A DNA stretch of 64,000 nucleotides from Ulvibacter litoralis (GTDB lineage Bacteria > Bacteroidota > Bacteroidia > Flavobacteriales > Flavobacteriaceae): positions 1 through 64,000 of the forward strand of contig NZ_FNBA01000001.1 of the NCBI RefSeq assembly GCF_900102055.1, in the 5' to 3' direction. The position numbers and the translations under genes were made by a program. The notes under the pieces are model-generated. The model made no database searches and was not told the origin of the DNA. It was given only the letters and a program-made list of their open reading frames with translations. Below, in pieces: positions 20,059-29,877 of the stretch. Position 1 is the first letter of the stretch. Each line of letters opens with the position of its first letter.

Positions 20059-20760
20059 ATGAAGCACCTCATTTTTATTTCCCTGCTCCTATCGGTACTA
20101 ATTGGTTGCAAAAACCCTTCCGAAGAAAAAGAAAAAACTACAAATTCAAACACAGTTTACAATTGTGACAGCAAGAGAAATTACGGAGACACATCTATTT
20201 GCTTACCTAAAATTGAAGGAATAAACGAAGCCTATGCCCATCCGGAAGTTAAAAAACGAGTAGACGAATTTGAAGATACCAGCAATATTATTTTAGGGTA
20301 CTATTTGGATGATGCCACCTACGCCCAAGCGTCCGATTTCAGCTTCATTAATTATGACAACTATTACAAAGTGTATGGCGCAACTGCAGCTCTCGATGTT
20401 ATAATGGGTCCTTCAGAAATGAAACAGATTGTACAAATGATGACTTCTGGCTTTCTAGACAAAACCCTAGAAGATGTAAATAAAAGCGATTCCTTTTCAG
20501 AAAAAAAACTACAAATAACACAACCCATTCTTATTGAAAAGTACAACGTCACTAAAAATGCTGGAACCATTGTATTTTTAATGAATGTTACTGTGGGAGA
20601 CGATGAACGTATAAAAGCGGCTACGATGTCGACCATGCTCGTAAAAAAACGACTCATTTTTATGGCGCATTATTTAGACTATATAGACGCAGAAACGATA
20701 ACAACACTTAAAGAACATACCGCTACATTTATTGACGCATTTCTTAACGCAAACTCATAA
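20059..20760 (+). CDS. lipoprotein of unknown function
   Basis: A 233-residue protein with lipobox Cys17 (LLSVLIGC) and then a Ser/Lys/Glu-rich linker. The mature part contains CDSKRNYGDTSICLPKIEG with two Cys, then YAHPEVKKRVDEFE and an alpha/beta body ending ITTLKEHTATFIDAFLNANS. I do not recognise the family. It starts after a terminator and is followed 6 nt later by a methyltransferase gene, so it is likely the first gene of the run lipoprotein-methyltransferase-VOC-permease. Confidence 0.78.
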   Translation: MKHLIFISLLLSVLIGCKNPSEEKEKTTNSNTVYNCDSKRNYGDTSICLPKIEGINEAYAHPEVKKRVDEFEDTSNIILGYYLDDATYAQASDFSFINYDNYYKVYGATAALDVIMGPSEMKQIVQMMTSGFLDKTLEDVNKSDSFSEKKLQITQPILIEKYNVTKNAGTIVFLMNVTVGDDERIKAATMSTMLVKKRLIFMAHYLDYIDAETITTLKEHTATFIDAFLNANS

Positions 20761-20766
20761 CCTTTT

Positions 20767-22398
20767 ATGCTAACAAATCTAGAAAAAAAAGAGTACAGAT
20801 CTGAATTATTTAGACATCTTGACGGAATTGGTGTCGCACCTGTCGCGTATGCTTTGAAAGAAAAAGGAGTGTTAGATTTCATTCTTACAGAAGAAAGCAC
20901 CACACTTTCACATATTTCTGAAACATTTACCACCAACGAAGGCTACCTCAACGTTGGATTGCGAATGTTAGCTTCACAAGGTTGGCTTTTACACGAGATT
21001 GACAGCGACACTGATGTGGTTACAATTACCACAAATGAACGCAGTGCTATTGCTTTTTCAATGATAGATCGCTATACAGATGTTGTTAATTTCATGAAGG
21101 TTTCTGAAGAATTTCATCCGCGTCACTTTGAAATGGAGCAATTCACCATCTTGAATAAAATCCTGAACAAATATAAAAACAATGAATTTGCACCTACTTC
21201 TGAAACACCCGAAGTACGAGATATTGAATACCAAATAGAAAAGCATATTGAAGGTGTTCTCGTAGGCCCTATCACCGTTTTTTTAGGAATGGACGGAATG
21301 TTTCACAAATACTTTATGGAAGCTTCTTTTAGCGCTGATGAGTTTCATGAAGACCCCATTAGTTTCAGTAAAATACTCGACTTCTTTACCTTTTTAGGAT
21401 GGTTCAGTAAAAAGAATGACAACTATAGATTTACCAATAAAGGACTGTTTTTTGCCCGACGGTCATCGGCCTATGGCGTGACTGTATCGTACATTCCAAC
21501 CTTTAGACGCGTGGACGAGCTTATTTTTGGGAACCCAAATATTTTTAGAAGCTCCATTCCAAACGCCCTCGAAATTCACGTAGATCGTGAAATGAACGTT
21601 TGGGGAAGTGGTGGTGCACATTCAGCGTATTTCAAAAAAATAGATGAAGTCATTATCGAACTTTTCAACAAACCTATAGAAGAGCAACCCAAAGGTATTT
21701 TAGATATGGGCTGCGGAAACGGAGCGTTTTTAATACATCTTTTTGAAGTCATCGAACAACGAACCAAGAGGGGCGCTTTGCTGGAGCAATATCCGTTATT
21801 TCTTGTCGGTGTAGATTACAATAAAGCAGCGCTAAAAGTAACGCGCGCTAATCTGGTGAAAGCAGATATTTGGGCAAAGGTGATTTGGGGAGACATTGGC
21901 GATCCGAAGCAATTACAGGAAGACATTCAAGAAAGTTATAATATTGAACTCTGCGATTTATTAAACGTACGTACCTTTTTAGACCATAACCGACCGTGGA
22001 CAGAACCTAACACTTTCAGTATCGCAAAAAGTAATTCGACAGGCGCTTTTGCGAGCTGCGGAAAAAGACTTTCAAACAGTGAGGTTGAAAATAACCTGAA
22101 AGAGCATTTTGAAAAATGGGCTCCTTACATCACAAAGTTTGGCTTGCTTTTAATCGAATTACACACCATACCTCCAGAGATTACCGCAAAAAACATTGGA
22201 AATACCGCCGCAACTGCTTACGATGCGACGCACGGTTTTTCAGACCAATATATTTTAGAACTAGAAGTGTTTAGAACGGTAATAGAAAAAGTAGGCTTAC
22301 ATTCTGTTGATAAATACTTCTCAAAATTTCCAAATAACGAATTGGCCACCGTTAGTATTAACTATCTTATTGGCGCTATTAAAAACGAAACATTATGA
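20767..22398 (+). CDS. SAM-dependent methyltransferase with N-terminal helical/winged-helix part
   Basis: A 543-residue protein. The C-terminal half is a class I SAM methyltransferase: motif [12 protein letters not shown] at about 311-321, [18 protein letters not shown] as motif II, and VIWGDIGDP after it. The N-terminal half ([57 protein letters not shown]) looks like two winged-helix/dimerisation units, as in O-methyltransferases of secondary metabolism. A C-terminal [14 protein letters not shown] segment recalls stand-alone relatives of the AprA-type polyketide-pathway methyltransferases, but I am not sure of this. The stop overlaps the start of the VOC gene by 4 nt. The substrate is unknown. 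Confidence 0.8.
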   Translation: MLTNLEKKEYRSELFRHLDGIGVAPVAYALKEKGVLDFILTEESTTLSHISETFTTNEGYLNVGLRMLASQGWLLHEIDSDTDVVTITTNERSAIAFSMIDRYTDVVNFMKVSEEFHPRHFEMEQFTILNKILNKYKNNEFAPTSETPEVRDIEYQIEKHIEGVLVGPITVFLGMDGMFHKYFMEASFSADEFHEDPISFSKILDFFTFLGWFSKKNDNYRFTNKGLFFARRSSAYGVTVSYIPTFRRVDELIFGNPNIFRSSIPNALEIHVDREMNVWGSGGAHSAYFKKIDEVIIELFNKPIEEQPKGILDMGCGNGAFLIHLFEVIEQRTKRGALLEQYPLFLVGVDYNKAALKVTRANLVKADIWAKVIWGDIGDPKQLQEDIQESYNIELCDLLNVRTFLDHNRPWTEPNTFSIAKSNSTGAFASCGKRLSNSEVENNLKEHFEKWAPYITKFGLLLIELHTIPPEITAKNIGNTAATAYDATHGFSDQYILELEVFRTVIEKVGLHSVDKYFSKFPNNELATVSINYLIGAIKNETL

Positions 22399-22817
22399 CA
22401 CAAAACCTTCGCCCTTTTCACTTAGCCATTCCCGTAAACAACTTGGAAGTTTGTCGCACGTTTTACAGAGATGTATTAGGTTGCGAGGAAGGAAGAAGCA
22501 GCGACCATTGGGTAGATTTCAACTTTTTTGGACACCAATTGGTATTACACTATCAAGAAAGCGCTTCAGAAGAAATTGCAAATGCTGTAGATGGCAAAAT
22601 AGTTCCAATTCCACATTTCGGTGTCGTACTCGATATGGAGACTTTCGAAAAATTTTCAGAAGCACTAAAAAAGAAAAATGTAAGTTTTAATATTGAACCG
22701 TACATTCGTTTTAAAGGATTAACAGGCGAACAAGCAACAATGTTTTTTAAAGATCCGTCGGGAAATGCCTTAGAGTTTAAGGCTTTTAAAAATATAGATC
22801 AACTTTTTGCATCTTAA
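22395..22817 (+). CDS. VOC-family (glyoxalase/dioxygenase-like) protein
   Basis: A 140-residue protein with the vicinal-oxygen-chelate fold pattern: [65 protein letters not shown] and the terminal [15 protein letters not shown]. Metal-ligand positions seem present (His in FHLAI, His in PHFGV or LVLHY, Glu in LEFK). Members range from lyases to dioxygenases and resistance proteins, so the reaction cannot be named. It is translationally coupled (ATGA overlap) to the methyltransferase, which suggests that the two act on the same small molecule. Confidence 0.88.
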   Translation: MTQNLRPFHLAIPVNNLEVCRTFYRDVLGCEEGRSSDHWVDFNFFGHQLVLHYQESASEEIANAVDGKIVPIPHFGVVLDMETFEKFSEALKKKNVSFNIEPYIRFKGLTGEQATMFFKDPSGNALEFKAFKNIDQLFAS

Positions 22818-22821
22818 ATTT

Positions 22822-23853
22822 ATGAAACAGATACCTATAAAAGTAATTCAGCAAGTATTTGTCCTACTTCTTATCGTAGTAATGGGCGGATTAATTTTTA
22901 GCGAAATGCTCCCGTATCTTTCGGGTGTGCTAGGCGCTATCACATTTTATGTTTTACTTCGGAAATGGATGGTGAAACTTGTGAAAAAAGGCTGGAAACC
23001 AAGTTTGGCGGCGGTCTTTTTAATGTTCCTTTCGTTTGTATGTATTTTACTTCCTATAACCGGAATTATTATCATGCTCACCAACAAAATTGGGAATGCT
23101 GTGAATAATTCAGAACGTGTTGTAGACGCTTTTAAGGAGCAGCTTGCTTCCATAGAGTCTCGTTTGGGATACGATATAGGTTCACAAATTGATGTTTCTT
23201 CAATATCGTCATGGGTATCAGACAGCCTTCAGAGTTTTGCCGGAAGCACCTTCCATATATTTATCGCTATTGGTATTATGTATTTTATGCTATACTATAT
23301 GTTTACCAACAAGAAAACAGTAACAGAATCGCTTACAGACATTGTTCCGTTTAATAAGAGCAACACCAAAGTAATTGGCAATGAAATACAAGCCATGGTT
23401 CGTTCTAATGCCATAGGAATTCCGTTGGTTGCATTAGCACAAGGAATCATTGCACTTATTGGGTTTTTAATTTTTGGTATTGAAGATCCCTTTTTCTGGT
23501 TTGTAATAGTCACTATTGGCTCCATGATTCCATTTATCGGAACACTATTGGGGATCATCCCTGTTTTTATACTCACTCTTTCTATGGGGGAAACATTTCA
23601 AGCATGGGGGATTTTAATATACGGACTCGTAGTAGTAGGTTCGACCGACAATATTATAAGACTCTACGTTCTTCAGAAATTAGACAATGTGCATCCACTA
23701 ATCACTTTAATAGGAGTGATTGTTGGTGTGCCCTTATTTGGATTCATCGGACTTATTTTCGGGCCATTGTTAATTAGTTTGTTCTTAATTATTGTTCGTA
23801 TTTACAGAAACGAATACGGAGATGCTTCCCCTTCCGAAGAAAAAAAAGCATAG
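22822..23853 (+). CDS. AI-2E-family transporter/permease
   Basis: A 343-residue integral membrane protein of the AI-2E transporter (UPF0118, PerM-like) family. About eight hydrophobic segments are visible: paired helices near the N-terminus (VFVLLLIVVMGGLIFSEMLPYL), a soluble loop with amphipathic helices around residues 90-140, and the conserved C-terminal block IPFIGTLLGIIPVFIL and GVIVGVPLFGFIGLIFGPLLIS. A longer frame starts at a TTG (22807) inside the preceding stop region; the ATG at 22822 is preferred. It follows the VOC gene by 4 nt. Members have been linked to autoinducer or ion export, but the substrate here is unknown. Confidence 0.9.
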   Translation: MKQIPIKVIQQVFVLLLIVVMGGLIFSEMLPYLSGVLGAITFYVLLRKWMVKLVKKGWKPSLAAVFLMFLSFVCILLPITGIIIMLTNKIGNAVNNSERVVDAFKEQLASIESRLGYDIGSQIDVSSISSWVSDSLQSFAGSTFHIFIAIGIMYFMLYYMFTNKKTVTESLTDIVPFNKSNTKVIGNEIQAMVRSNAIGIPLVALAQGIIALIGFLIFGIEDPFFWFVIVTIGSMIPFIGTLLGIIPVFILTLSMGETFQAWGILIYGLVVVGSTDNIIRLYVLQKLDNVHPLITLIGVIVGVPLFGFIGLIFGPLLISLFLIIVRIYRNEYGDASPSEEKKA

Positions 23854-23941
23854 CGTAGTCGTTTTATTCTGAATACTATAACAAAACCCTAAGACTCTTT
23901 AACATTTACATCTTGTATATTTAGTACTCAATTAAATAGTT

Positions 23942-24382
23942 ATGTCTTTAAAAAGTTTATTTTCTAAAATAAATCGCTCTTCGGAAAGTACCGAGGACAC
24001 ATCGAATGAAGATTTTATGAAAGAAGAAATCATAAAAATTGACGAAGATGATGTTGAAGTAGTACTTCACAATGAAGAAACCATTGCAAAAAAAATGCGT
24101 AATAGTAACGTTCTAAAGAAGTATTTCCAGTTGGGAAAAGTACTTTTCGGAATGCTGAAGGATATTAAAACCGGAGTCTATACAAATGTACCGTGGCTTA
24201 CCATCGCAACCATTGTCATGATACTACTGTACGTTTTAAACCCAATGGACTTAGTGCCCGATTTTATCCCTGGATTGGGGTATCTAGACGACGCAACTAT
24301 TCTAGCTTTAGGTATTGGCTGGATAGAATCGGATGTACACCGCTATTTAGATTGGAAAATTTTGGAAGGAGAAACGACTTAA
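23942..24382 (+). CDS. DUF1232 (YkvA-like) membrane protein
   Basis: A 146-residue protein. The N-terminal 60 residues are hydrophilic and acidic. From about residue 80 comes the DUF1232 signature: VPWLTIATIVMILLYVLNPMDLVPDFIPGLGYLDDATILALGI, which holds one or two membrane helices. Function is not established for the family. A -7-like box (TATATTTA) at 23916-23923 precedes it, so it probably has its own promoter. The stop overlaps the end of the convergent folD by 4 nt, with no terminator between them. Confidence 0.9.
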   Translation: MSLKSLFSKINRSSESTEDTSNEDFMKEEIIKIDEDDVEVVLHNEETIAKKMRNSNVLKKYFQLGKVLFGMLKDIKTGVYTNVPWLTIATIVMILLYVLNPMDLVPDFIPGLGYLDDATILALGIGWIESDVHRYLDWKILEGETT

Positions 24383-25260
24383 TTTGAACGTCGTTGCTCT
24401 CTCGCTAACAATGTATTTTTTAATAACATTGCAATTGTCATAGGCCCTACTCCACCTGGTACTGGGGTTATAAAACTTGCTTTTTTACTTACGTTTTCAA
24501 AATCTACATCTCCAGTAATTACATACCCTTTTGGATGTGACTCATCTGGAACTCTTGTAATACCTACATCTATAATTACAACATCGTCTTTTACCATTTC
24601 AGCTTTTAGAAAGTTTGGAACTCCCAAGGCAGAAATAATAATATCGGCTTGCGATGTAATTTGTGTAATGTTTTTGGTATTACTATGCGTTAACGTCACG
24701 GTACTATTTCCTGGCCATCCTCTTCTACTCATTAGAATACTCATAGGACGCCCCACAATGTGACTTCTACCAATAACAACGGTATGTTTTCCTTTGGTGT
24801 CTACTTTATAGCGCTCTAACAATTCTAGAATTCCGAAAGGTGTTGCAGGAATAAAGGTAGTCATATCCAACGCCATTTTTCCGAAGTTTTCAGGATGGAA
24901 TCCATCTACATCTTTACTTGGATCTACGGCTAATAATACTTTTTGCGTATCAATTTGTGGCGGTAATGGCAATTGAATAATAAAACCATCAATCGCGTCA
25001 TCGTTGTTAAGTTGCTCTATTTTTTTAAGCAATTCTACTTCACTTGTTGTATGTGGCATACGAATTAATGAAGATTCGAACCCTACCCGTTCGCAAGATC
25101 GAACTTTGCTTCCAACATAGGTTAAACTCGCACCATCATCCCCTACTAACACAGCTGCCAAATGCGGAACTTTCTCACCGTTGTCCTTCATTTTCTGAAC
25201 TTCAACAGCGATTTCATTTTTAATATCGTTTGAAACTTTTTTTCCGTCTAAAATTGTCAT
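24379..25260 (-). CDS. folD: methylenetetrahydrofolate dehydrogenase / cyclohydrolase
   Basis: Bifunctional cytoplasmic enzyme interconverting methylene-, methenyl- and formyl-tetrahydrofolate, supplying one-carbon units. The 293-residue protein shows the family motifs: YVGSKVRSCERVGF with the catalytic Lys/Tyr region, DGFIIQLPLPP, DPSKDVDGFHPENFG, the NADP-binding VVIGRSHIVGRPMS, and the terminal TPVPGGVGPMTIAMLLKNT. It lies 63 nt downstream of ffh on the same strand, a common flavobacterial neighbour pair, so it may be read from the ffh promoter. Confidence 0.97.
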   Translation of the reverse strand: MTILDGKKVSNDIKNEIAVEVQKMKDNGEKVPHLAAVLVGDDGASLTYVGSKVRSCERVGFESSLIRMPHTTSEVELLKKIEQLNNDDAIDGFIIQLPLPPQIDTQKVLLAVDPSKDVDGFHPENFGKMALDMTTFIPATPFGILELLERYKVDTKGKHTVVIGRSHIVGRPMSILMSRRGWPGNSTVTLTHSNTKNITQITSQADIIISALGVPNFLKAEMVKDDVVIIDVGITRVPDESHPKGYVITGDVDFENVSKKASFITPVPGGVGPMTIAMLLKNTLLAREQRRSN

Positions 25261-25323
25261 AGTACTGTAATTAGGGGCAACACATATATAAAATCTGTGT
25301 TTGGTATTAAATAGGTTGTGTTA

Positions 25324-26652
25324 TTATTTCATTTTTCCCATCATCTGCATCATCTTGCGATTTCCGCCTCCCTGCATCATTTTCATCATTTTACTCATTT
25401 GATCAAATTGCTTCATCAACTGATTTACTTGCTGCACTGAAGTTCCGCTTCCTTTTGCAATACGTTTTTTTCGACTTGCATTAATCGTTGAAGGAACACT
25501 TCGTTCTCCTGGTGTCATTGAATGGATAATAGCTTCAATACCTTTAAAGGCATCGTCGTCAATATCTACATCTTTTAACGCTTTTCCGGCTCCTGGTATC
25601 ATTCCTACCAAGTCCTTCATGCTTCCCATTTTCTTTACTTGCTGAATTTGCTTCAAGAAATCGTCAAATCCAAATTGGTTTTTTGCAATTTTCTTCTGAA
25701 TTTTTCTCGCTTCATCTTCATCAAACTGTTCTTGTGCTCTTTCAACTAAAGAGACAACATCTCCCATTCCAAGAATACGATCTGCCATACGTGAAGGATA
25801 GAACACATCGATAGCATCCATTTTCTCTCCAGTACCAATAAACTTAATTGGTTTGTTTACAACACTCTTAATTGAAATTGCTGCTCCACCACGAGTATCA
25901 CCATCTAACTTGGTTAATACAACTCCGTCAAAGTTTAATCTATCATTAAAGGCTTTGGCTGTGTTTACAGCATCTTGCCCTGTCATTGCATCTACAACAA
26001 ATAAGGTTTCTTGAGGTTGGATCGCTTTGTGTACTTCAGCAATCTCGGCCATCATCTCCTCATCTACTGCCAAACGTCCGGCGGTATCAATAATAACAAC
26101 GTTATGTCCGTTTTTCTTAGCGTATTCAATTGCGTTTTGTGCAATTGAAACTGGATTTTTATTTTCTGGCTCACTATACACCTCAACCCCTACTTGGTCT
26201 CCTACTACATGCAATTGATTTATTGCAGCAGGACGGTAAATATCACAGGCAACCAATAAAGGCTTCTTTGTTTTTTTAGATTTAAGAAAGTTAGCTAGTT
26301 TTCCAGAGAAGGTAGTTTTACCACTTCCTTGAAGACCCGACATTAAAATAACTGAAGGACTTCCCCCTAAGTTAATTCCAGCAACATCACCTCCCATTAA
26401 CTCGGTAAGTTCGTCTTTTACAAGCTTCACCATTAATTGACCTGGCTGTAATGTTGTTAATACATCCTGACCTAATGCTTTTTCTTTAACTCTTGTAGTA
26501 AACTCCTTCGCTATTTTAAAGTTAACATCGGCGTCTAGAAGTGCACGACGAACTTCTTTTAAAGTTTCGGCTACGTTTACTTCAGTGATGCTACCGTGCC
26601 CTTTAAGGACGTGGAGTGCTTTATCTAATTTATCGCTTAAATTATCGAACAT
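25324..26652 (-). CDS. ffh: signal recognition particle protein Ffh (SRP54)
   Basis: GTPase of the signal recognition particle that delivers nascent membrane proteins to the FtsY receptor. The 442-residue protein has the N domain, the G domain with P-loop GLQGSGKTTFSGKLA, the insertion-box region DIYRPAAINQL, DTAGRLAVDEEMM and TKLDGDTRGGAA. The methionine-rich M domain ends QMSKMMKMMQGGGNRK and MMQMMGKMK and binds 4.5S RNA and signal sequences. The RNA itself is not visible nearby. A consensus promoter at 26676-26706 lies directly upstream. Confidence 0.98.
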   Translation of the reverse strand: MFDNLSDKLDKALHVLKGHGSITEVNVAETLKEVRRALLDADVNFKIAKEFTTRVKEKALGQDVLTTLQPGQLMVKLVKDELTELMGGDVAGINLGGSPSVILMSGLQGSGKTTFSGKLANFLKSKKTKKPLLVACDIYRPAAINQLHVVGDQVGVEVYSEPENKNPVSIAQNAIEYAKKNGHNVVIIDTAGRLAVDEEMMAEIAEVHKAIQPQETLFVVDAMTGQDAVNTAKAFNDRLNFDGVVLTKLDGDTRGGAAISIKSVVNKPIKFIGTGEKMDAIDVFYPSRMADRILGMGDVVSLVERAQEQFDEDEARKIQKKIAKNQFGFDDFLKQIQQVKKMGSMKDLVGMIPGAGKALKDVDIDDDAFKGIEAIIHSMTPGERSVPSTINASRKKRIAKGSGTSVQQVNQLMKQFDQMSKMMKMMQGGGNRKMMQMMGKMK

Positions 26653-26675
26653 AGTATTGCTTTCTTAATAAGGGG

Positions 26676-26706
26676 CAAAGATAGCAATTGACAGGTGAGA
26701 ATCAAA
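26676..26706 (-). promoter_or_regulatory. ffh promoter, full consensus
   Basis: On the minus strand TTTG (26703-26706), exactly 19 nt, then TATCTTTG (26676-26683), 23 nt before the ffh ATG. This is the best match in the window to the Bacteroidota primary sigma-factor promoter and serves as the local standard for judging the others. Confidence 0.85.
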
Positions 26707-26847
26707 GAAACTTAGAAGTAGAATTAAGAGTCAAACTAATCCTTACACAAAAAACACATAGAAAACAATATCTCAATAAACATTCGCTATATATCACATA
26801 TTCATAAAAAAGCAGGTCAAAAAATTACATATCCACAAAACTTTATG

Positions 26848-26855
26848 TATATTTA
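26848..26855 (+). promoter_or_regulatory. candidate -7 box for the 27024 gene
   Basis: TATATTTA, one mismatch from TAnnTTTG, 168 nt before the ATG. If used, the transcript would have a leader of about 160 nt that includes the nested stems at 26896-26996. Confidence 0.35.
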
Positions 26856-26895
26856 ATAGGAAATAATCAAACATAAACCTCAACTTAACTTTAGT

Positions 26896-26996
26896 ATGTT
26901 CTGTATTGTATTAAAAATTATTTTTTTGTTTTATAAGTAGTGCCTTTTACAAACAACGAACCAACCTACTTATAATGCTCTCAAAACACAGAACAT
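26896..26996 (+). promoter_or_regulatory. nested inverted repeats upstream of the 27024 gene (candidate structured leader)
   Basis: Outer arms ATGTTCTGT (26896-26904) and ACAGAACAT (26988-26996) pair perfectly over 9 bp. Inside them TTATAAGTAG (26931-26940) and CTACTTATAA (26966-26975) pair perfectly over 10 bp around a 25-nt loop. Both pairs are properly nested. The rest of the 371-bp spacer between ffh and the 27024 gene is AT-rich with no gene. No T run follows the structure, so a terminator is unlikely. Confidence 0.5.
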
Positions 26997-27023
26997 TAAT
27001 TATAACTTAACACCTGTCAAACT

Positions 27024-27794
27024 ATGAAAGCTAAAAACATCACTCTCCTTTTTATTGCTTTACTAACCTTGTGTCCTTTTACACAATATGCACAAGAAAA
27101 AAGCATTTCTCAAGCCTTTTGGGTTCATGAAGACCCTGTGTATCCTGCAAAAGTCTCCGACTATGAAGAGTATTGCACCATTTTAGCCGATAGTTGTGAA
27201 AAATATGATATCAAAGAAGCAAATTGGACTACTATTTCTACAGACGATTTACGTTATTATTCTTTGTCTCGAATTGACAACATGGGCGATTTAGACAATA
27301 GTCGATTTTCATTATTACAAGAAAATATGGGAACCGATGAGTTTAACGAGCTTTTCGATAATTTTGACAATTGCTACGATTCGCACTACGATTACATTAT
27401 ACATCTAGACAATGAACTTTCATACATGCCTGCTGAAATAGCCGAAGCACAAAACAATTTAGAGTTTCGAAAACTAGAATTTTGGTATATGACTCCACAA
27501 AACCTTCAGAAAGTCTTAGGATTGGCAAAAAAATTCAAAAAATTATATGCTGATAAAAAATCTAAAGAATACTATCAAGTCTTCCGAAGTGGTTTTGGCG
27601 CACAAGGACAATTTATTATTGTGTCAATTTCAGCAAAAAGTGCCGAAGATTACGAACGAATTCGTAAAGCAAACAAAGAATTGTTAGGGGAAGCCAGAAC
27701 ACCTATCTATAACGATCTTTTAAAATCTATTATTAAAACAGAATCTTTAAACGGTTACATTAGAAGAGATTTATCGTATACACCAAAAATGTAA
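27024..27794 (+). CDS. secreted protein of unknown function
   Basis: A 256-residue protein with a signal peptide (MKAKNITLLFIALLTLCPFT, cut after YAQ near residue 23). The mature part is acidic at first (WVHEDPVYPAKVSDYEEYCTILADSCEKYD), has four Cys in its first half, and ends with a basic stretch. No domain is recognised. FRSGFGAQGQFIIVSISAKSAEDYERIRKANKELLG suggests an alpha/beta fold with a ferredoxin-like ending. The gene has its own upstream region with a structured leader and is convergent with the DEAD-box helicase gene 7 nt away. Confidence 0.8.
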   Translation: MKAKNITLLFIALLTLCPFTQYAQEKSISQAFWVHEDPVYPAKVSDYEEYCTILADSCEKYDIKEANWTTISTDDLRYYSLSRIDNMGDLDNSRFSLLQENMGTDEFNELFDNFDNCYDSHYDYIIHLDNELSYMPAEIAEAQNNLEFRKLEFWYMTPQNLQKVLGLAKKFKKLYADKKSKEYYQVFRSGFGAQGQFIIVSISAKSAEDYERIRKANKELLGEARTPIYNDLLKSIIKTESLNGYIRRDLSYTPKM

Positions 27795-27801
27795 TCGAAG
27801 T

Positions 27802-29061
27802 CTAGCGTCTACCGCGTCTTTTAAAACCCGTATCACTTTTACCCTTGGGGGCGTCATTCCTTTTTTGACGTCCTCTTTGATTTTGTGCTTTGTTCTGCGC
27901 TTTTTTATCTAACACATCAGCCAATTTTTCTGTCGGCTCAAAACCTTCAATTACTTGAGTGTCTAATTTTTCTCCTAATAGCTTTTCAATACCTCGAACA
28001 TATTCGTTTTCATCGATACTAACAATAGAAATGGCTTCTCCACTTGCTCCTGCGCGACCTGTTCTACCTATACGGTGAACATAATCTTCAGGAATATTTG
28101 GAAGCTCGTAGTTTATAACATGAGGCAACAATGGAATATCCAACCCTCTAGCGGCAATATCGGTAGCGACTAAAACGCGTACTTTTCCACTTTTAAATCC
28201 GGCAAGCGCTTTGGTGCGTGCTCCCTGACTTTTATTTCCATGAATGGCTGCGGAAGTAATTCCAGTTTTACCTAACTTTTCACTCAGCCTATTAGCTCCG
28301 TGTTTCGTTCTTGTAAAAATTAAAACTTGTTGCCAATCACCTTCAGAAATAAGCTTTGTAACCAACTCCGTTTTCATAGCCTTGTTTGTTTTATAAACCA
28401 ACTGGTTCACTTTTTCGGCTGTTGTATTTTGTGGTGCTGCTTCTACTAAAACAGGATTGTGTAAAAATCCATTGGCTAGTTGCTTAATCTCTTTTGAAAA
28501 CGTAGCAGAAAACAATAAGTTCTGTCGCTTTGAAGGCACTAAGGCAAGTACTTTTTTAATATCTCGTAAAAAGCCCATGTCCAACATTCTATCGGCTTCA
28601 TCTAATACTAGTATTTCTACTTTAGCTAACGAAAGCACTCCTTGACTTTGCAAATCGAGTAACCGTCCAGGTGTTGCCACCAAAACATCAACTCCTTGTC
28701 TCAATTGTTTTATCTGTGGTGCTGCTCCAACTCCTCCAAATATAACCATAGAACGCAAGTCAGTAAACTCACTGTAATCTTTAAAATCTTGTAATACCTG
28801 TGCTGCTAACTCTCGTGTGGGTGTCAATATTAATGAACGTATAGGACGATGACGCAGTGTGGGTGTCTCTGATAAGATTTGTAAAATAGGCAATGCAAAG
28901 CCAGCTGTTTTACCAGTTCCTGTCTGTGCAGATGCTAATACATCTTTTCGTTCTAATACTTTGGGAATTGCTTTTTCTTGAATTGGGGATGGGGTAGTGT
29001 ATCCTTTTTTGCTAATAGCTTTTAGCAGGGCATCGGACAGCCCTAATGATTTAAATGACAT
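27802..29061 (-). CDS. DEAD-box RNA helicase (RhlE-type)
   Basis: ATP-dependent RNA helicase of 419 residues. The motifs are in order: Q motif [11 protein letters not shown], Walker [32 protein letters not shown] in [13 protein letters not shown] in LFSATF, then domain 2 with [32 protein letters not shown] and [10 protein letters not shown]. The last 45 residues are Lys/Arg/Gln-rich and disordered, as in RhlE-like proteins acting on ribosomal RNA. A -7 box TACCTTTG lies at 29130-29137. Flavobacteria have several such paralogs, so I give no locus name. Confidence 0.93.
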   Translation of the reverse strand: MSFKSLGLSDALLKAISKKGYTTPSPIQEKAIPKVLERKDVLASAQTGTGKTAGFALPILQILSETPTLRHRPIRSLILTPTRELAAQVLQDFKDYSEFTDLRSMVIFGGVGAAPQIKQLRQGVDVLVATPGRLLDLQSQGVLSLAKVEILVLDEADRMLDMGFLRDIKKVLALVPSKRQNLLFSATFSKEIKQLANGFLHNPVLVEAAPQNTTAEKVNQLVYKTNKAMKTELVTKLISEGDWQQVLIFTRTKHGANRLSEKLGKTGITSAAIHGNKSQGARTKALAGFKSGKVRVLVATDIAARGLDIPLLPHVINYELPNIPEDYVHRIGRTGRAGASGEAISIVSIDENEYVRGIEKLLGEKLDTQVIEGFEPTEKLADVLDKKAQNKAQNQRGRQKRNDAPKGKSDTGFKRRGRR

Positions 29062-29129
29062 ATAAATTGTTTGTGAAATGACAATCTATAATAGGTTTAC
29101 TTACGAAAAAGAGTCATTTCTTTGAGCGG

Positions 29130-29137
29130 CAAAGGTA
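29130..29137 (-). promoter_or_regulatory. DEAD-box helicase promoter, -7 box
   Basis: TACCTTTG on the minus strand matches TAnnTTTG and lies 68 nt before the helicase ATG. No TTTG is seen at -33. Confidence 0.45.
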
Positions 29138-29197
29138 CACTTAATTTTCTCCATGAGAGTTTTATTCAATGAAACCTTACATTTTTTAAACTTTATG

Positions 29198-29205
29198 TAT
29201 CTTTA
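29198..29205 (+). promoter_or_regulatory. carbonic anhydrase promoter, -7-like box
   Basis: TATCTTTA, one base off TAnnTTTG, 29 nt before the carbonic anhydrase ATG. No -33 match is seen. Confidence 0.4.
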
Positions 29206-29234
29206 ATATTCAAATTAAAGCCTTCAAAACACCT

Positions 29235-29861
29235 ATGAATATCGATCAGATTTTCAAGAACAATCAAGACTGGGTACAAGAAAAACTAACACTTGACCCC
29301 AACTATTTTAAAAACCTTTCCGAAGGGCAAAGCCCAGAAGTACTGTACATTGGCTGTAGTGATAGCCGCGTAACAGCCGAGGAATTAATGGGTGCGAAAC
29401 CTGGCGAAGCATTTATACACAGAAACATTGCCAACCTTGTCTCTAATTTAGACCTAAGCGCGATGTCTGTGATTAACTATGCCGTTTCTATTTTAAAAGT
29501 AAAACACGTTATTATTTGTGGTCATTATGGCTGTGGTGGTATAAAAGCTGCGATGGAATCGAAAGATTTAGGCATTTTAAATCCGTGGTTGCGTAACATT
29601 CGTGATGTATATAGGCTGCATCGCGCAGAGCTTAACTCGATTACAAATGAAGAAGAAAAATACAAGCGCTTGGTCGAGTTAAATGTGCAAGAGCAATGCG
29701 TAAATGTGATTAAAACTTCTGAAGTTCAAATTGCATATCGGGAACGTGACATTACAGTTCATGGATGGGTTTTAGACATTCACAGCGGTAAACTTATTGA
29801 CCTAGAAATAGACTTTGATCACATTTTAAAAAACATTATGGAAATTTATCATTTGGATTGA
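29235..29861 (+). CDS. can: beta-carbonic anhydrase
   Basis: Zinc enzyme that interconverts CO2 and bicarbonate, supplying bicarbonate for carboxylases; CarA of carbamoyl-phosphate synthase is also encoded in this window. Zinc ligands are visible as Cys41 and Asp43 in CSDSR, and His97 and Cys100 in HYGCGG. The segment AFIHRNIANLV is also conserved. The length of 208 residues is typical of the Can/CynT clade, and no signal peptide is present, so it acts in the cytoplasm. The lipoprotein gene downstream starts 16 nt after its stop and may be co-transcribed. Confidence 0.96.
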   Translation: MNIDQIFKNNQDWVQEKLTLDPNYFKNLSEGQSPEVLYIGCSDSRVTAEELMGAKPGEAFIHRNIANLVSNLDLSAMSVINYAVSILKVKHVIICGHYGCGGIKAAMESKDLGILNPWLRNIRDVYRLHRAELNSITNEEEKYKRLVELNVQEQCVNVIKTSEVQIAYRERDITVHGWVLDIHSGKLIDLEIDFDHILKNIMEIYHLD

Positions 29862-29877
29862 TTATCTAAAAATCACG

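Noticed and set aside
22307-22690. 127-codon frame overlapping the methyltransferase end and the VOC gene
   Set aside because: The VOC gene in the other frame shows clear family motifs; this frame is Arg/Ser-rich noise.
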